The translations under genes were made by a program, and so were the position numbers. Shown piece after piece: positions 7,826 to 16,084 of a stretch of DNA of 64,000 nucleotides (within the stretch, counting starts at the first letter, position 1; every line of letters begins with the position of its first letter). Source of the stretch: Sediminicola sp963974715 (GTDB lineage: Bacteria; Bacteroidota; Bacteroidia; Flavobacteriales; Flavobacteriaceae); assembly GCA_963974715.1 (NCBI GenBank), contig CAXBDK010000010.1, forward strand, positions 124,001 to 188,000. Direction: 5' to 3'. Below the pieces are notes generated by a model. The model was not told the origin of the DNA, did not search any database, and saw only the letters and a list, made by a program, of their open reading frames with translations.

Positions 7826-9239
7826 GGGAATCATGACCGTACTTTTTTGCCTATTTGTCCATATGGCAAATTCCCAGAAGACAAAGACCTATAAAGAGAC
7901 CTTTACCATAGATCCGGATGCGGTACTGGACATAAACACCAGTCAAGCCGATATTGTTTTCGAGACATGGGACAAAGGACAAGTACAGATAGAGGCGACC
8001 ATCACCGTGGAGGGAGTTTCGGATACAGAGGCAGAAAAATATTTGAAGTCGAACGGAATGGACATAATGGGCAACAGCAAATTGGTAAAGGTACGTACGG
8101 GATCGAAAGGTAGTTGGGCGGGACCACATGATCTGGAGGCCTTACGGAATTTGGATATTTCCCTGCCCCCTATGCCCTCGATCGACAGTCTATTTTTTAG
8201 CATACCCAATTTACCGGCCTTGATAGAAATGCCTCCCATGCCCCCGGTCCCCTCGCCTTCAATGAAAGGGTTCGATTATGCCACTTATAAAAAAGAGGGG
8301 GAGAAATACATGGAAAAATGGCAGAAAGAATTCAGCAAGGGGTTTGATAAGGATTATGAAAGGAAAATGGAGGAATGGGGAAAACAAATGGAGGAAAAGG
8401 CAAAGGAAATGGCCGCCAAACAGCAGCGAAATATGGAAAAGCTGAATAGACAAAGGAACCTTCAGGAGCAGTCCCTGCACGATGCACAGCGCAGAAATAG
8501 GGAAGCCATGGAAGAAGCAAGAAGCTACACCTACCATATGCGGGATTCCCTTAAGGGCAGGGCCCATATGTCCGACAGCCTTTCCGGCCACTTCCCGCCT
8601 ACCATTTATTGGTCGTCGCCAGCGGGAGAAAAAAGTATCAAGGTAAAAAGGGTCATCAAGATCAAAATGCCGAAATCGACAAAAATTAAGATGAACGTAC
8701 GTCACGGGGAGGTACAACTGGCCGAAAACACAAAAAACATGAATGCGACCCTATCCTATGCCCGGCTAAATGGAAACAATATAGAGGGGGTGGGCACCAA
8801 TATTTCTGTATCCTATTCTCCCGTGTCCGTACTAAAATGGAACTATGGAAAATTAAAGACCTCCTATTCGGAGCAAGTAGACCTTAAAGAGGTTGGAAAC
8901 TTGGACCTTCATTCCACTTCTTCCAATATTTCCATAGGCCATTTACGAAATGAGGCCAAGGTGGTAAACAGGTTCGGTCACCTTACCATCCAAAAAATTT
9001 CTAATGATTTTAAAGATATCCATATTGATCTGGAGAATTCGGAACTTCAGTGCAACTTGCCCGAAAGCGCCTTCAATTGCAAGGTGAACAGCGAATTTTC
9101 CGACGTCAAATACCCTGCGGACCTGCATTTGGATACCGTAAAGGGCCATAACGGACAACAGGACGGCTATCATCTCTCCAAAGGAAGCGATAGGGACCTG
9201 GTCCTTGTTGCAAAATATAGCGATGTGGTGTTAAAATGA
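7797..9239 (+). CDS. Exported DUF4097-like (putative adhesin head) protein with charged insert
   Basis: This 480-residue protein starts with a signal peptide ending near MANSQ (residue 26). Residues 30-100 and about 290-480 look like the beta-helical DUF4097 repeat (DINTSQADIVFETWDKGQVQIEA; later short strands ending in KYSDVVLK). Between them lie a Pro/Met-rich stretch (about 122-160) and a long Glu/Lys/Gln-rich helical insert (about 165-260), which is atypical for the family. It overlaps the anti-sigma-like gene, so it is the output or sensing end of the ECF cassette. A precise role is not known. Confidence 0.78.
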   Translation: MSTFEKIPFKGIMTVLFCLFVHMANSQKTKTYKETFTIDPDAVLDINTSQADIVFETWDKGQVQIEATITVEGVSDTEAEKYLKSNGMDIMGNSKLVKVRTGSKGSWAGPHDLEALRNLDISLPPMPSIDSLFFSIPNLPALIEMPPMPPVPSPSMKGFDYATYKKEGEKYMEKWQKEFSKGFDKDYERKMEEWGKQMEEKAKEMAAKQQRNMEKLNRQRNLQEQSLHDAQRRNREAMEEARSYTYHMRDSLKGRAHMSDSLSGHFPPTIYWSSPAGEKSIKVKRVIKIKMPKSTKIKMNVRHGEVQLAENTKNMNATLSYARLNGNNIEGVGTNISVSYSPVSVLKWNYGKLKTSYSEQVDLKEVGNLDLHSTSSNISIGHLRNEAKVVNRFGHLTIQKISNDFKDIHIDLENSELQCNLPESAFNCKVNSEFSDVKYPADLHLDTVKGHNGQQDGYHLSKGSDRDLVLVAKYSDVVLK

Positions 9240-9974
9240 CCGATCCAGTAACAGGATCGTCCCGAAAGCATCGGCATTTCGGTTTACCTCGTCCTTATCC
9301 TCACCATGAACATAGACTGAACCGATAAAATTCTCCTGTTCGTCACTTTTATCGTTGTCGCTATAGGCCAGGGCAAATCCCAGCTTTTTTCCCGCGGTCA
9401 GTTTATCGACTTTCGGTTGGGTACCATCCCTTGATGGAGCTTGGTAAGATCTGACCGCTATTTCCCAGGTGCCGGTTGTTGCATTGGTGGTTTTGGCAAC
9501 GCTGATATGGTCATTGTATAGAGCTGGTTTCCCATCGGCGCCAAGACCCGTTACATTCCCATCCAGCCCTATATGATAAGCAAGGGCATTGGTTCCCTGC
9601 CCATATTTTCCACCTGAATTATCGGGATCCAAGAATACGATCAGGGCATCGTTGTCCCACCAATGTTCCAAGAGGTCTTCGTATGGATGGTAAAGTACAT
9701 CATCCACGATCTCGACCAGGATATAAAGGTGGTTTTCATCCCAACTGAGTTTGTACCTGCCACTAAAGTCTTTATGGGAATAGGCATTTCCGGACCAGAT
9801 CTGGTCCAGCTTCCTCCAAGGGGTCCTGTTCCAACAATCGTCGGTGGCCTTACCGTCCACTCGAGGGCCCTTGGCGGTCTTGCCCACCTCGATGATCTGA
9901 TGATCCTCCTTTTTATGGGAAGTACAGTTCCCGAAAAGGAATATGCCACAAAGGGCCAAAAACAGTTTTTTCAT
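9231..9974 (-). CDS. Lipoprotein with CBM9-like carbohydrate-binding fold
   Basis: The 247-residue protein has a lipobox ending at Cys17 (IFLFGNC). The mature part follows the pattern of the CBM9-like domain: VDGKATDDCWNRTPW near the N terminus, YKLSWDENHLYILVEIVDD in the middle, then WWDNDALIVFLDPDNSGGKYG and WEIAVR. These domains bind sugars, for example in cell-surface or secreted enzymes; no catalytic domain is present here. It converges on the DUF4097-like gene and overlaps its end by 9 bases. Ligand and partner are unknown. Confidence 0.8.
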   Translation of the reverse strand: MKKLFLALCGIFLFGNCTSHKKEDHQIIEVGKTAKGPRVDGKATDDCWNRTPWRKLDQIWSGNAYSHKDFSGRYKLSWDENHLYILVEIVDDVLYHPYEDLLEHWWDNDALIVFLDPDNSGGKYGQGTNALAYHIGLDGNVTGLGADGKPALYNDHISVAKTTNATTGTWEIAVRSYQAPSRDGTQPKVDKLTAGKKLGFALAYSDNDKSDEQENFIGSVYVHGEDKDEVNRNADAFGTILLLDRSF

Positions 9975-10018
9975 TTCTCGAAGATACTATTTTCAGCCTA
10001 AAGTAGTAAAATTCTTAT

Positions 10019-10684
10019 TTAATGGGCCTCCGATTTTAAAAGTTCGGGAAATTTTTTCTGAAATCTCTTTAGTCTTGGAACGGAAACACCAAGGACATAT
10101 GGATTGTTGGGATTGTTTTTTTCATAGTCCTGGTGATAGTCCTCCGCATCATAAAATTTGGAAAATGGAACTACTTGGGTCACTATGGGGTTGGGATAGG
10201 TTTTTTTGGCTTGCAGTTGGGCCATATGGTCCGTAATAATTTTTTTCTCTTGATCGTTCTTGTAAAACGCTATGGAACGGTATTGGGCCCCATGGTCTGG
10301 CCCCTGCCTGTTCAGGGTGGTAGGGTCGTGGGATCCAAAAAAAACGGTCACCAGGGTCGCAAAGGAAACCACCTTGGGATCATAGTAGACCTTTACGGCT
10401 TCCGCATGTGATGTAAGTCCCCGTCCTACCTGTTCATAGGTAGGGTTTTTTTCGGTCCCCCCCGAATAGCCGGAGACTACTTCGGCAACACCTTTTACGC
10501 TCTCAAAAATTGCTTCCACGCACCAAAAGCAGCCACTTGCAAAATAGGCCGTTTCCATCTTGTCCAAATCCTGCTGTGCGGTACGCTCGGCGGTAACGGG
10601 GGATAGCCTTTCTTTGTTCTTCGATAGGCAACCGCTGCTTATAAGGGTGAACATCAAAATAAATAGAATCTTGCTGGATCTCAT
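10019..10684 (-). CDS. msrA: Peptide-methionine (S)-S-oxide reductase, predicted lipoprotein
   Basis: The 221-residue protein contains the MsrA active site GCFWC with catalytic Cys52, GYSGG, a TSHAEAVKVYYDP segment, and the YHQDYEKNNP motif near the C terminus. An N-terminal hydrophobic helix ends in ISSGC (Cys19), a lipobox, so the enzyme should be attached to a membrane in the periplasm and repair oxidised methionines of envelope proteins. No MsrB domain is fused or adjacent. Confidence 0.93.
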   Translation of the reverse strand: MRSSKILFILMFTLISSGCLSKNKERLSPVTAERTAQQDLDKMETAYFASGCFWCVEAIFESVKGVAEVVSGYSGGTEKNPTYEQVGRGLTSHAEAVKVYYDPKVVSFATLVTVFFGSHDPTTLNRQGPDHGAQYRSIAFYKNDQEKKIITDHMAQLQAKKTYPNPIVTQVVPFSKFYDAEDYHQDYEKNNPNNPYVLGVSVPRLKRFQKKFPELLKSEAH

Positions 10685-10798
10685 CTGTATTTTTTTTTCT
10701 TAGTACCCAATAATTTAGGATACTTACGAAAAAGGGGGCAAAAAGTTCTAATTTCATCAATTTGTCCTAGTGGAGCCGATGCATTAAGGTTTTCAACC

Positions 10799-10806
10799 TA
10801 TATTTG
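10799..10806 (+). promoter_or_regulatory. Candidate -7 box for the M28 peptidase gene
   Basis: TATATTTG matches TAnnTTTG fully and lies 66 bases before the chosen ATG. No convincing TTG lies about 20 bases upstream. Confidence 0.4.
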
Positions 10807-10872
10807 GTACAAGTAGCAGTAACCAACGTTCGGGGAACCGACCAATCTCCCGATTACCAAACAACAATATCT

Positions 10873-12969
10873 ATGAAAAATTTTTTACAATGTGCATATC
10901 TGTGTGCAGGTTTATTTTCCATGGCGCAAGGCCAGGATGGGTTTATGGGGAAATCCCTTGATGGGGAAAGGGAAGTTGAACGCTCTTTTTTGGAGTCGGT
11001 GGACCTTACCTCCTTTGAGCAACATTTAAAACGGCTCACCGAAAAGCCACATATCGCCGGGAGTATTGAAAATGAGGCGGTAAGGGATTACATGGCAAAG
11101 GTGATGGAAAAAGCGGGAATGACCGTAAAATTATATCCGTACGACCTTTATATGTCAAAAAATCCAGGTACCTCCCTTATAGAGATCATCTCCCCCAAAG
11201 CCGAGGTTTTGGACCAAAAGGAAAAAGCATTGGAAGAAGACCCCTTTTCTTCGGACCCAGGTCTGTTGAAGGGATGGAACGCTTATTCCGGAAGTGGGGA
11301 CGTAACAGCGGAAATCGTGTACGCCAATTATGGGACCAAGGAAGATTTTGAACGATTGAAAGAACTTGGTATTTCCGTACAGGGAAAAATCGTACTTGCA
11401 CGATATGGCCAGAATTTTAGGGGATACAAGGCTAAATTTGCGGAGGAGAACGGGGCCGCTGGACTGATCATCTATACGGATCCGTTGGATAGTGGATATG
11501 CCAAGGGACTTGTTTACCCGGAAGGGGTCTATTATAATGAAACTGCCATTCAAAGGGGGTCGGTGCTTACGGAAGATTTTACGGGTGATCCACTTACACC
11601 ATTTGAACCAGCGCTGCCCATGGACGGAAAAATAAAGGTGAAACGTTTGGACCCCAAGGAAACCAAGATGCATACCATTCCCGTAACCCCCATGGGATAC
11701 GGTGCTGCAGCAAAGATAATTGGACAGATGCGGGGCGTAGCGGTTCCCCAAGGTTGGCAGGGCGGACTTCCCTATACCTACCGATTGGAAGGTGGCGAAG
11801 GCTTAAAAGTGCGCCTAATGGTTGATCAAAAAAGGGATTTTGTACGTGCGTACAATGTGGTGGGGACCTTTAAGGGAACCGAATTTCCCGACGAATGGAT
11901 CGTATTGGGATGTCATTATGATGCCTGGGGATTTGGGGCCACGGATCCCAATAGTGGTACTGCCATGCTTTTGGGGCTGAGCGAGACCCTTGGAAAATTG
12001 GTAGGGGAAGGAAAGGGGCCCAAGCGATCTGTCCTGATTGCCCATTGGGATGCTGAAGAACACGGGGTAATCGGTTCTACCGAATGGGTAGAGCAGATGA
12101 AAGCAGATCTTGGGGCCAAAGCAGTGGCCTACCTCAATTTTGACGGGGGCGTTTCGGGCACCAATTTTGGTGCCGCTGCATCCCCTACCTTAAAGAAGTT
12201 ATTGTTGGAGGCATCCAGGGAAGTCTCTTATCCCGGCACCGAGAAGACCGTGTATGACGTATGGAAAGGGGATAAGGAGACCCCGATTATCGGTAACTTG
12301 GGGGGCGGTTCCGATCATATCGGTTTTTATATGCACGTTGGTGTTCCGTCCCTTAGTGGTGGCACCTCCGGACCTACCCTCTACCACACCAATTACGACA
12401 CTTTTAAGTTCTATGGGGAATATGTGGATCCCACTTTTAAAATGGGCCCAATGGTGGAACAGGTAGTGGGCATCATGACGCTTCGACTGGCCAATGCGGA
12501 AATCATACCGTACGATGTTATGAAGTATGCTACCGATATGAAAGGACATTTTAAAAATGTGGAGGAAAAAGTAAGGGGATATAATAAAGACTTTTCAGGA
12601 TTTGCAAAGGTGGATGCATCTTTGGACATTTTGGAGCAAAAGACCGGCCAATTCAATAGCGCACTTCAACGCGTGCTCGATTCCAATAAACTTTCAAAAA
12701 AAGAAATTCGTTCCATAAACCAACAATTACTGGCTTTGGAAAAGAGTTTTATCGATGATAAGGGCATGTACTATGGGTCTTGGTACAGATCCCTCTACGC
12801 TTCAACGGATCCCTTTAGCGGATATGCCTCTTGGGTGCTGCCCGGAATTGAATATGAAGTTTCGTTGAAATCAAGTGATAGGCTTCAGGAGTGGGATGAG
12901 CGATATAGTAATGCCATTGGTTCCTTGGCCGCAAAAATTGACGGGTTGTTGGAACAAATTGGGGAGTAG
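10873..12969 (+). CDS. M28 family metallopeptidase with PA domain (glutamate carboxypeptidase II-like)
   Basis: The protein has 698 residues from the ATG at 10873, chosen because it gives a signal peptide (MKNFLQCAYLCAGLFSMAQG). The order is a PA domain (about 100-260), the M28 zinc domain, and a helical dimerisation-like C-terminal domain. Metal ligands are visible as CHYDAWG (His about 347), ATDPNSG (Asp about 358), DAEEHG (Glu 393-394), YLNFDGG (Asp about 424) and LYHTNYD (His about 505). Homologues are exported carboxypeptidases that trim acidic peptides. It is followed after 9 bases by an M23 peptidase gene. Confidence 0.92.
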   Translation: MKNFLQCAYLCAGLFSMAQGQDGFMGKSLDGEREVERSFLESVDLTSFEQHLKRLTEKPHIAGSIENEAVRDYMAKVMEKAGMTVKLYPYDLYMSKNPGTSLIEIISPKAEVLDQKEKALEEDPFSSDPGLLKGWNAYSGSGDVTAEIVYANYGTKEDFERLKELGISVQGKIVLARYGQNFRGYKAKFAEENGAAGLIIYTDPLDSGYAKGLVYPEGVYYNETAIQRGSVLTEDFTGDPLTPFEPALPMDGKIKVKRLDPKETKMHTIPVTPMGYGAAAKIIGQMRGVAVPQGWQGGLPYTYRLEGGEGLKVRLMVDQKRDFVRAYNVVGTFKGTEFPDEWIVLGCHYDAWGFGATDPNSGTAMLLGLSETLGKLVGEGKGPKRSVLIAHWDAEEHGVIGSTEWVEQMKADLGAKAVAYLNFDGGVSGTNFGAAASPTLKKLLLEASREVSYPGTEKTVYDVWKGDKETPIIGNLGGGSDHIGFYMHVGVPSLSGGTSGPTLYHTNYDTFKFYGEYVDPTFKMGPMVEQVVGIMTLRLANAEIIPYDVMKYATDMKGHFKNVEEKVRGYNKDFSGFAKVDASLDILEQKTGQFNSALQRVLDSNKLSKKEIRSINQQLLALEKSFIDDKGMYYGSWYRSLYASTDPFSGYASWVLPGIEYEVSLKSSDRLQEWDERYSNAIGSLAAKIDGLLEQIGE

Positions 12970-12978
12970 CTACAAAGT

Positions 12979-13662
12979 ATGGATATGGAACATCGACTGT
13001 TACGGCTGCTATCCGACCAAATTTCCGAGACGACTTCCATCTTGGGCAACCTACCTTTACGTTCTTACGTTCCTGTGGATCTTTCGGTCCATAACGGTTC
13101 ATTGGACCAAACCGATATTTCGGATCCGATGGAATGTAAATCGTTTTTGGAATCCGTGCTGGCCGGGACAGATGGCCTGGTAGCTTATGGAGGCTATCTG
13201 GAACAGCGTAAACTATATGCCCGGAACCTTCATTTTACCGCAAAGGAATCTGTACGGGATATTCATTTGGGGATGGATTTTTGGGCAAGGGAAGGGACGG
13301 AAGTAGTAGTTCCCTTTGAGGGCAAAGTGCACAGTTTTCGGAACAACGCCACCCTTGGGGATTACGGCCCCACCATCATTCTGGAGCATATGATCGGTGA
13401 GGAACGGTTCCATACCTTGTACGGGCATCTGTCCATCGAATCGCTACAGGGGCTTTACAGGGGAAAAGGATTTAAAAAGGGAGATCGCTTGGGGTTTTTG
13501 GGCACCACCGACATCAATGTAAACTATGCTCCCCACCTTCATTTTCAGATCGTAGTGGACCTTCAGGGAAAGAGTGGCGATTATCCCGGTGTATGTGCCA
13601 TGGAACATTTGGGTTTTTATGCCCATAATTCTCCAGATCCCAATCTGCTGCTCAAAATGTAG
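12979..13662 (+). CDS. M23 family (LytM/lysostaphin-type) metallopeptidase without visible signal peptide
   Basis: The 227-residue protein shows the zinc site of peptidoglycan endopeptidases: HLGMD (His96, Asp100), LYGH (His150) and HLHF (His186, His188). Family members cut peptide bridges in the cell wall. The N terminus (MDMEHRLLRLLSDQ) is charged and shows neither a signal peptide nor a membrane span, which is unusual for a wall enzyme; the active role may be something other than peptidoglycan cleavage. It sits 9 bases after the M28 peptidase and is followed by a strong terminator. Its last 13 codons are duplicated 805 bases downstream. Confidence 0.85.
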   Translation: MDMEHRLLRLLSDQISETTSILGNLPLRSYVPVDLSVHNGSLDQTDISDPMECKSFLESVLAGTDGLVAYGGYLEQRKLYARNLHFTAKESVRDIHLGMDFWAREGTEVVVPFEGKVHSFRNNATLGDYGPTIILEHMIGEERFHTLYGHLSIESLQGLYRGKGFKKGDRLGFLGTTDINVNYAPHLHFQIVVDLQGKSGDYPGVCAMEHLGFYAHNSPDPNLLLKM

Positions 13663-13692
13663 TTTAGGAATATCGATTATCTGCATACTATT

Positions 13693-13737
13693 CCGATAAG
13701 TGTTTTTGGCCCCAAAATCAGTTATCGGATTTTTTTT
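13693..13737 (+). terminator. Intrinsic terminator after the M23 peptidase gene
   Basis: Outer arms CCGATAA and TTATCGG enclose an inner TTTTGG/CCAAAA stem, followed by eight T. The same structure is present in copy 2 of the duplication. Confidence 0.85.
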
Positions 13738-13845
13738 GCCCTTTGGCGAACATATCGTCGGATACCGAAAATTAAGGGTTGTTGGGCGAGAATGATGGAG
13801 GTGGGCTATGCACCGGTACTAATTTTACATCAGAAAACAAAACTG

Positions 13846-14091
13846 ATGAAAACCATTTTAACCTTTGCCCTAGTACTTTTGATGACCGTTGCCGCTCAAG
13901 CCCAACAAGGTGGTAACAACAATGAAATGACCGTTGATACCACTTCGGTGACCATTAAGGCCAATAAATTTAAAAAGTTTTCGACCCAGAAGGAAAGCAA
14001 CAAAGTTGCCCGTTTGTACAAGCACAAAAATTCCAGGATTCTTAAGGCCCTGAATTTTACTACCAAAAAGAATGTTGCCAAGGCGGTTTAA
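13846..14091 (+). CDS. Small secreted basic protein, copy 1
   Basis: The gene encodes 81 residues. A signal peptide (MKTILTFALVLLMTVAAQAQ) precedes a mature part of about 61 residues rich in Lys and Asn (KANKFKKFSTQKESNKV, then RLYKHKNSRILKAL). An upstream ATG at 13792 would add 18 residues before the signal peptide and is less likely. No known domain is recognised. An identical copy lies 805 bases downstream. The basic, short, exported product could be an envelope or surface-binding peptide, but nothing in the sequence gives a function. Confidence 0.75.
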   Translation: MKTILTFALVLLMTVAAQAQQGGNNNEMTVDTTSVTIKANKFKKFSTQKESNKVARLYKHKNSRILKALNFTTKKNVAKAV

Positions 14092-14428
14092 TCGCAGTAG
14101 GCCTTACCAAGGTACCTTTTCCATTAAAGTATTGTTGCGCTACCTCCCTCCCCATTTTTTGTCCCCTACGGCCTCAATTGCATTTTATTCTCAGATTGCT
14201 GTTATTTAAGTTGATTGTCGGACCTATTTTTTTGGTTCATGTCCCAATGTTGCGGGTATGCAAAACCGTGACCAACCTATAATTGCCAACTATATGTATT
14301 AAGCACTCGTGACCGAATCACCATACTTAAAGCATAATTGAAACCTACTTGTGGCACGTCCAAGAAAAGTATCATTTCTAATCCCTACGTTTTTGATACA
14401 CGAACCCTCACCATAACATTTTCAAGTG

Positions 14429-14467
14429 CATAATTTTCCAGATCCCGATCTGCTGCTCAAAATGTGG
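14429..14467 (+). pseudogene. Vestigial 3' end of the M23 peptidase gene
   Basis: This frame encodes HNFPDPDLLLKMW, matching the last codons of the intact M23 gene (HNSPDPNLLLKM) with two substitutions. The TAG stop of the original is TGG here. It is a duplicated gene end with no start or active-site region. Confidence 0.85.
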
Positions 14468-14497
14468 TATAGGAATATCGATTATCTGCATACTATT

Positions 14498-14542
14498 CCG
14501 ATAAGTGTTTTTGGCCCCAAAATCAGTTATCGGATTTTTTTT
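14498..14542 (+). terminator. Duplicated intrinsic terminator (copy 2)
   Basis: Same CCGATAA/TTATCGG nested stem and T-run as at 13693-13737. Here it follows only a gene remnant, so it would stop read-through from small gene copy 1. Confidence 0.8.
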
Positions 14543-14650
14543 GCCCTTTGGCGAACATATCGTCGGATACCGAAAATTAAGGGTTGTTGGGCGAGAATGA
14601 TGGAGGTGGGCTATGCACCGGTACTAATTTTACATCAGAAAACAAAACTG

Positions 14651-14896
14651 ATGAAAACCATTTTAACCTTTGCCCTAGTACTTTTGATGACCGTTGCCGC
14701 TCAAGCCCAACAAGGTGGTAACAACAATGAAATGACCGTTGATACCACTTCGGTGACCATTAAGGCCAATAAATTTAAAAAGTTTTCGACCCAGAAGGAA
14801 AGCAACAAAGTTGCCCGTTTGTACAAGCACAAAAATTCCAGGATTCTTAAGGCCCTGAATTTTACTACCAAAAAGAATGTTGCCAAGGCGGTTTAA
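14651..14896 (+). CDS. Small secreted basic protein, copy 2
   Basis: The 81-residue product is identical to that of 13846-14091, and the coding DNA has no differences. It has the same signal peptide and Lys/Asn-rich mature part. The in-frame region upstream (from 14426) runs through the M23 remnant and is not likely to be translated as one protein. The lack of even silent changes means a recent duplication or ongoing gene conversion. Confidence 0.75.
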   Translation: MKTILTFALVLLMTVAAQAQQGGNNNEMTVDTTSVTIKANKFKKFSTQKESNKVARLYKHKNSRILKALNFTTKKNVAKAV

Positions 14897-15076
14897 TTCG
14901 CAGTAGGCCTTACCAAGGTAGCTTTTCCATTAAAGTATTGTTGCGCTACCTCCCTTCCCATTTTTTGTCCCCTATTGCATTCTTTTGTCGGATTTTTGTA
15001 TATAAAGTCGATAGACGGCCCTATTTTTTTCGGAGTGTAATTTTATGGTAGACTAAAATCCTCCCACTTTTTATTT

Positions 15077-15093
15077 ATCTTGGAAACCAAGAT
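15077..15093. repeat. Perfect stem-loop in the leader of the AraC-type gene
   Basis: ATCTTGG, AAA, CCAAGAT forms a 7-base perfect inverted repeat 55 bases before the ATG. It could be an operator for autoregulation or a leader hairpin; no T-run follows it. Confidence 0.5.
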
Positions 15094-15147
15094 CAAGATT
15101 TATTATACCATACCGGAGCCGATTATATAGGATATCAAAACGATTAG

Positions 15148-15966
15148 ATGGAAGACAATAAAGAGTACGCCCAGTTTAGAATTGAGGTTCCCGAGGAATT
15201 CAATGAGGTGTTCTCACATTTTTACCATGCGGCAAACCGTTCCGGGAATACCATTACAAAGACCCTGCTACCCTCTTATCAAACCATCCTTATTTTTACT
15301 TTTGGCAATCCTGCACTGATATATTTTGATGATGCCGTTTATGTTAAAATGGATAAGTGTCTTGTTGTGGGACCTATAAAACGTGCTTTCCGATATTCCC
15401 TACCTATAAATTCTGAAATTTTTGTTGCAAATTTTAGGGGAGATGCCTTTTACCGTTTCTTTGGCAAGGCTGAGGTAGCGGGAAGATTGCCCGTACATCC
15501 CGATGAACTGCTGGAGGAAAGTTGTTTCAACGCCCTCTGGGAGAAACTGGACCATCTAGGCGAGGCATCGGATAGGATGCACTGTATCCTGGAGTTTTGC
15601 AAACCCTATCTCGGGGAACGGAATAGCATTGTCGAGCAATTGACGAACTTTGGGGATGCGGCCATAAGTCCGATAAAATATATTGCGGATAGGGAAAAGC
15701 GAACGGAGCGGAGCATTCAGATGGCCCACAAAAAACATTTGGGGTATTCTTCAAGGGAATACAACCGTTACCATCGTTTTTTAAAAGCGGTCAAACTAAT
15801 TGCGGAGGTCGATTCCACGCATGTAGGAATGGACTGGTTCAAGATTACCGAAACCTGTGGTTATTATGACCAAAGTCAATTGATACACGACTTTAAACAC
15901 TATCTCCAGATGAGTCCCACCAAATATCTTAAATACTATTGGGATATCTGTGATCCCACGGATTAG
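15148..15966 (+). CDS. AraC family transcriptional regulator
   Basis: This 272-residue protein has an N-terminal DUF6597-like or cupin-like sensing part and a C-terminal AraC/XylS DNA-binding domain. The second helix-turn-helix is clear in the last 50 residues (KITETCGYYDQSQLIHDFKH, then MSPTKYLKYY). The N-terminal part shows strand-like alternation and an FFGKAEVAGRLP-type segment seen in such regulators. It lies 155 bases before a flavodoxin-like reductase gene on the same strand, whose promoter carries an inverted repeat, so it may control that gene. The ligand is unknown. Confidence 0.88.
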   Translation: MEDNKEYAQFRIEVPEEFNEVFSHFYHAANRSGNTITKTLLPSYQTILIFTFGNPALIYFDDAVYVKMDKCLVVGPIKRAFRYSLPINSEIFVANFRGDAFYRFFGKAEVAGRLPVHPDELLEESCFNALWEKLDHLGEASDRMHCILEFCKPYLGERNSIVEQLTNFGDAAISPIKYIADREKRTERSIQMAHKKHLGYSSREYNRYHRFLKAVKLIAEVDSTHVGMDWFKITETCGYYDQSQLIHDFKHYLQMSPTKYLKYYWDICDPTD

Positions 15967-16084
15967 GTCAGATGTAACTTGCTCCGATGATCGTCACGAT
16001 CGTTGGTATCCCAATGCATTTAATTGCTTTCCCTAAAGTTATCGCCTTTTCGTTTTCTTACAATTTTACCTGTTTTACGCCCGC

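Larger units (their letters stand above)
13624..14233. repeat. Tandem duplication, copy 1
   Basis: This segment reappears at 14429-15031, shifted by 805 bases. It holds the last codons of the M23 peptidase gene, its terminator, and the complete gene for the 81-residue secreted protein. The two copies are identical across the small gene and its upstream region, with four substitutions at the left edge. At the right edge they drift apart with small indels after about 14106. Confidence 0.93.
14092..14650. other. Gene-free spacer between the duplicated small genes
   Basis: The first part is the 3' flank of copy 1. About 200 bases of unique AT-rich DNA (14234-14428) follow, then the left part of copy 2 with its M23 remnant and terminator. 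The unique part has no ORF of note, no tRNA-like fold and no clear repeat. Confidence 0.7.
14429..15031. repeat. Tandem duplication, copy 2
   Basis: Second copy of 13624-14233. It carries the M23 gene remnant, the terminator and a second small gene. The 3' end differs from copy 1 by a deletion of about ten bases near 14973 and by scattered changes after it. Confidence 0.93.

Noticed and set aside
7943..8717. Long antisense frames over the DUF4097-like gene
   Set aside because: They mirror codon bias of the real gene; the sense frame has a signal peptide, gene overlaps and domain pattern.
14426..14650. Fusion of the M23 remnant with small protein copy 2
   Set aside because: The frame is open by chance because the TAG became TGG; it passes through a terminator hairpin and would bury the signal peptide.
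12979..15031. Insertion sequence or integron-like element behind the duplication
   Set aside because: No transposase or integrase gene, no terminal inverted repeats and no target-site duplication at the copy borders; simple tandem duplication explains it.
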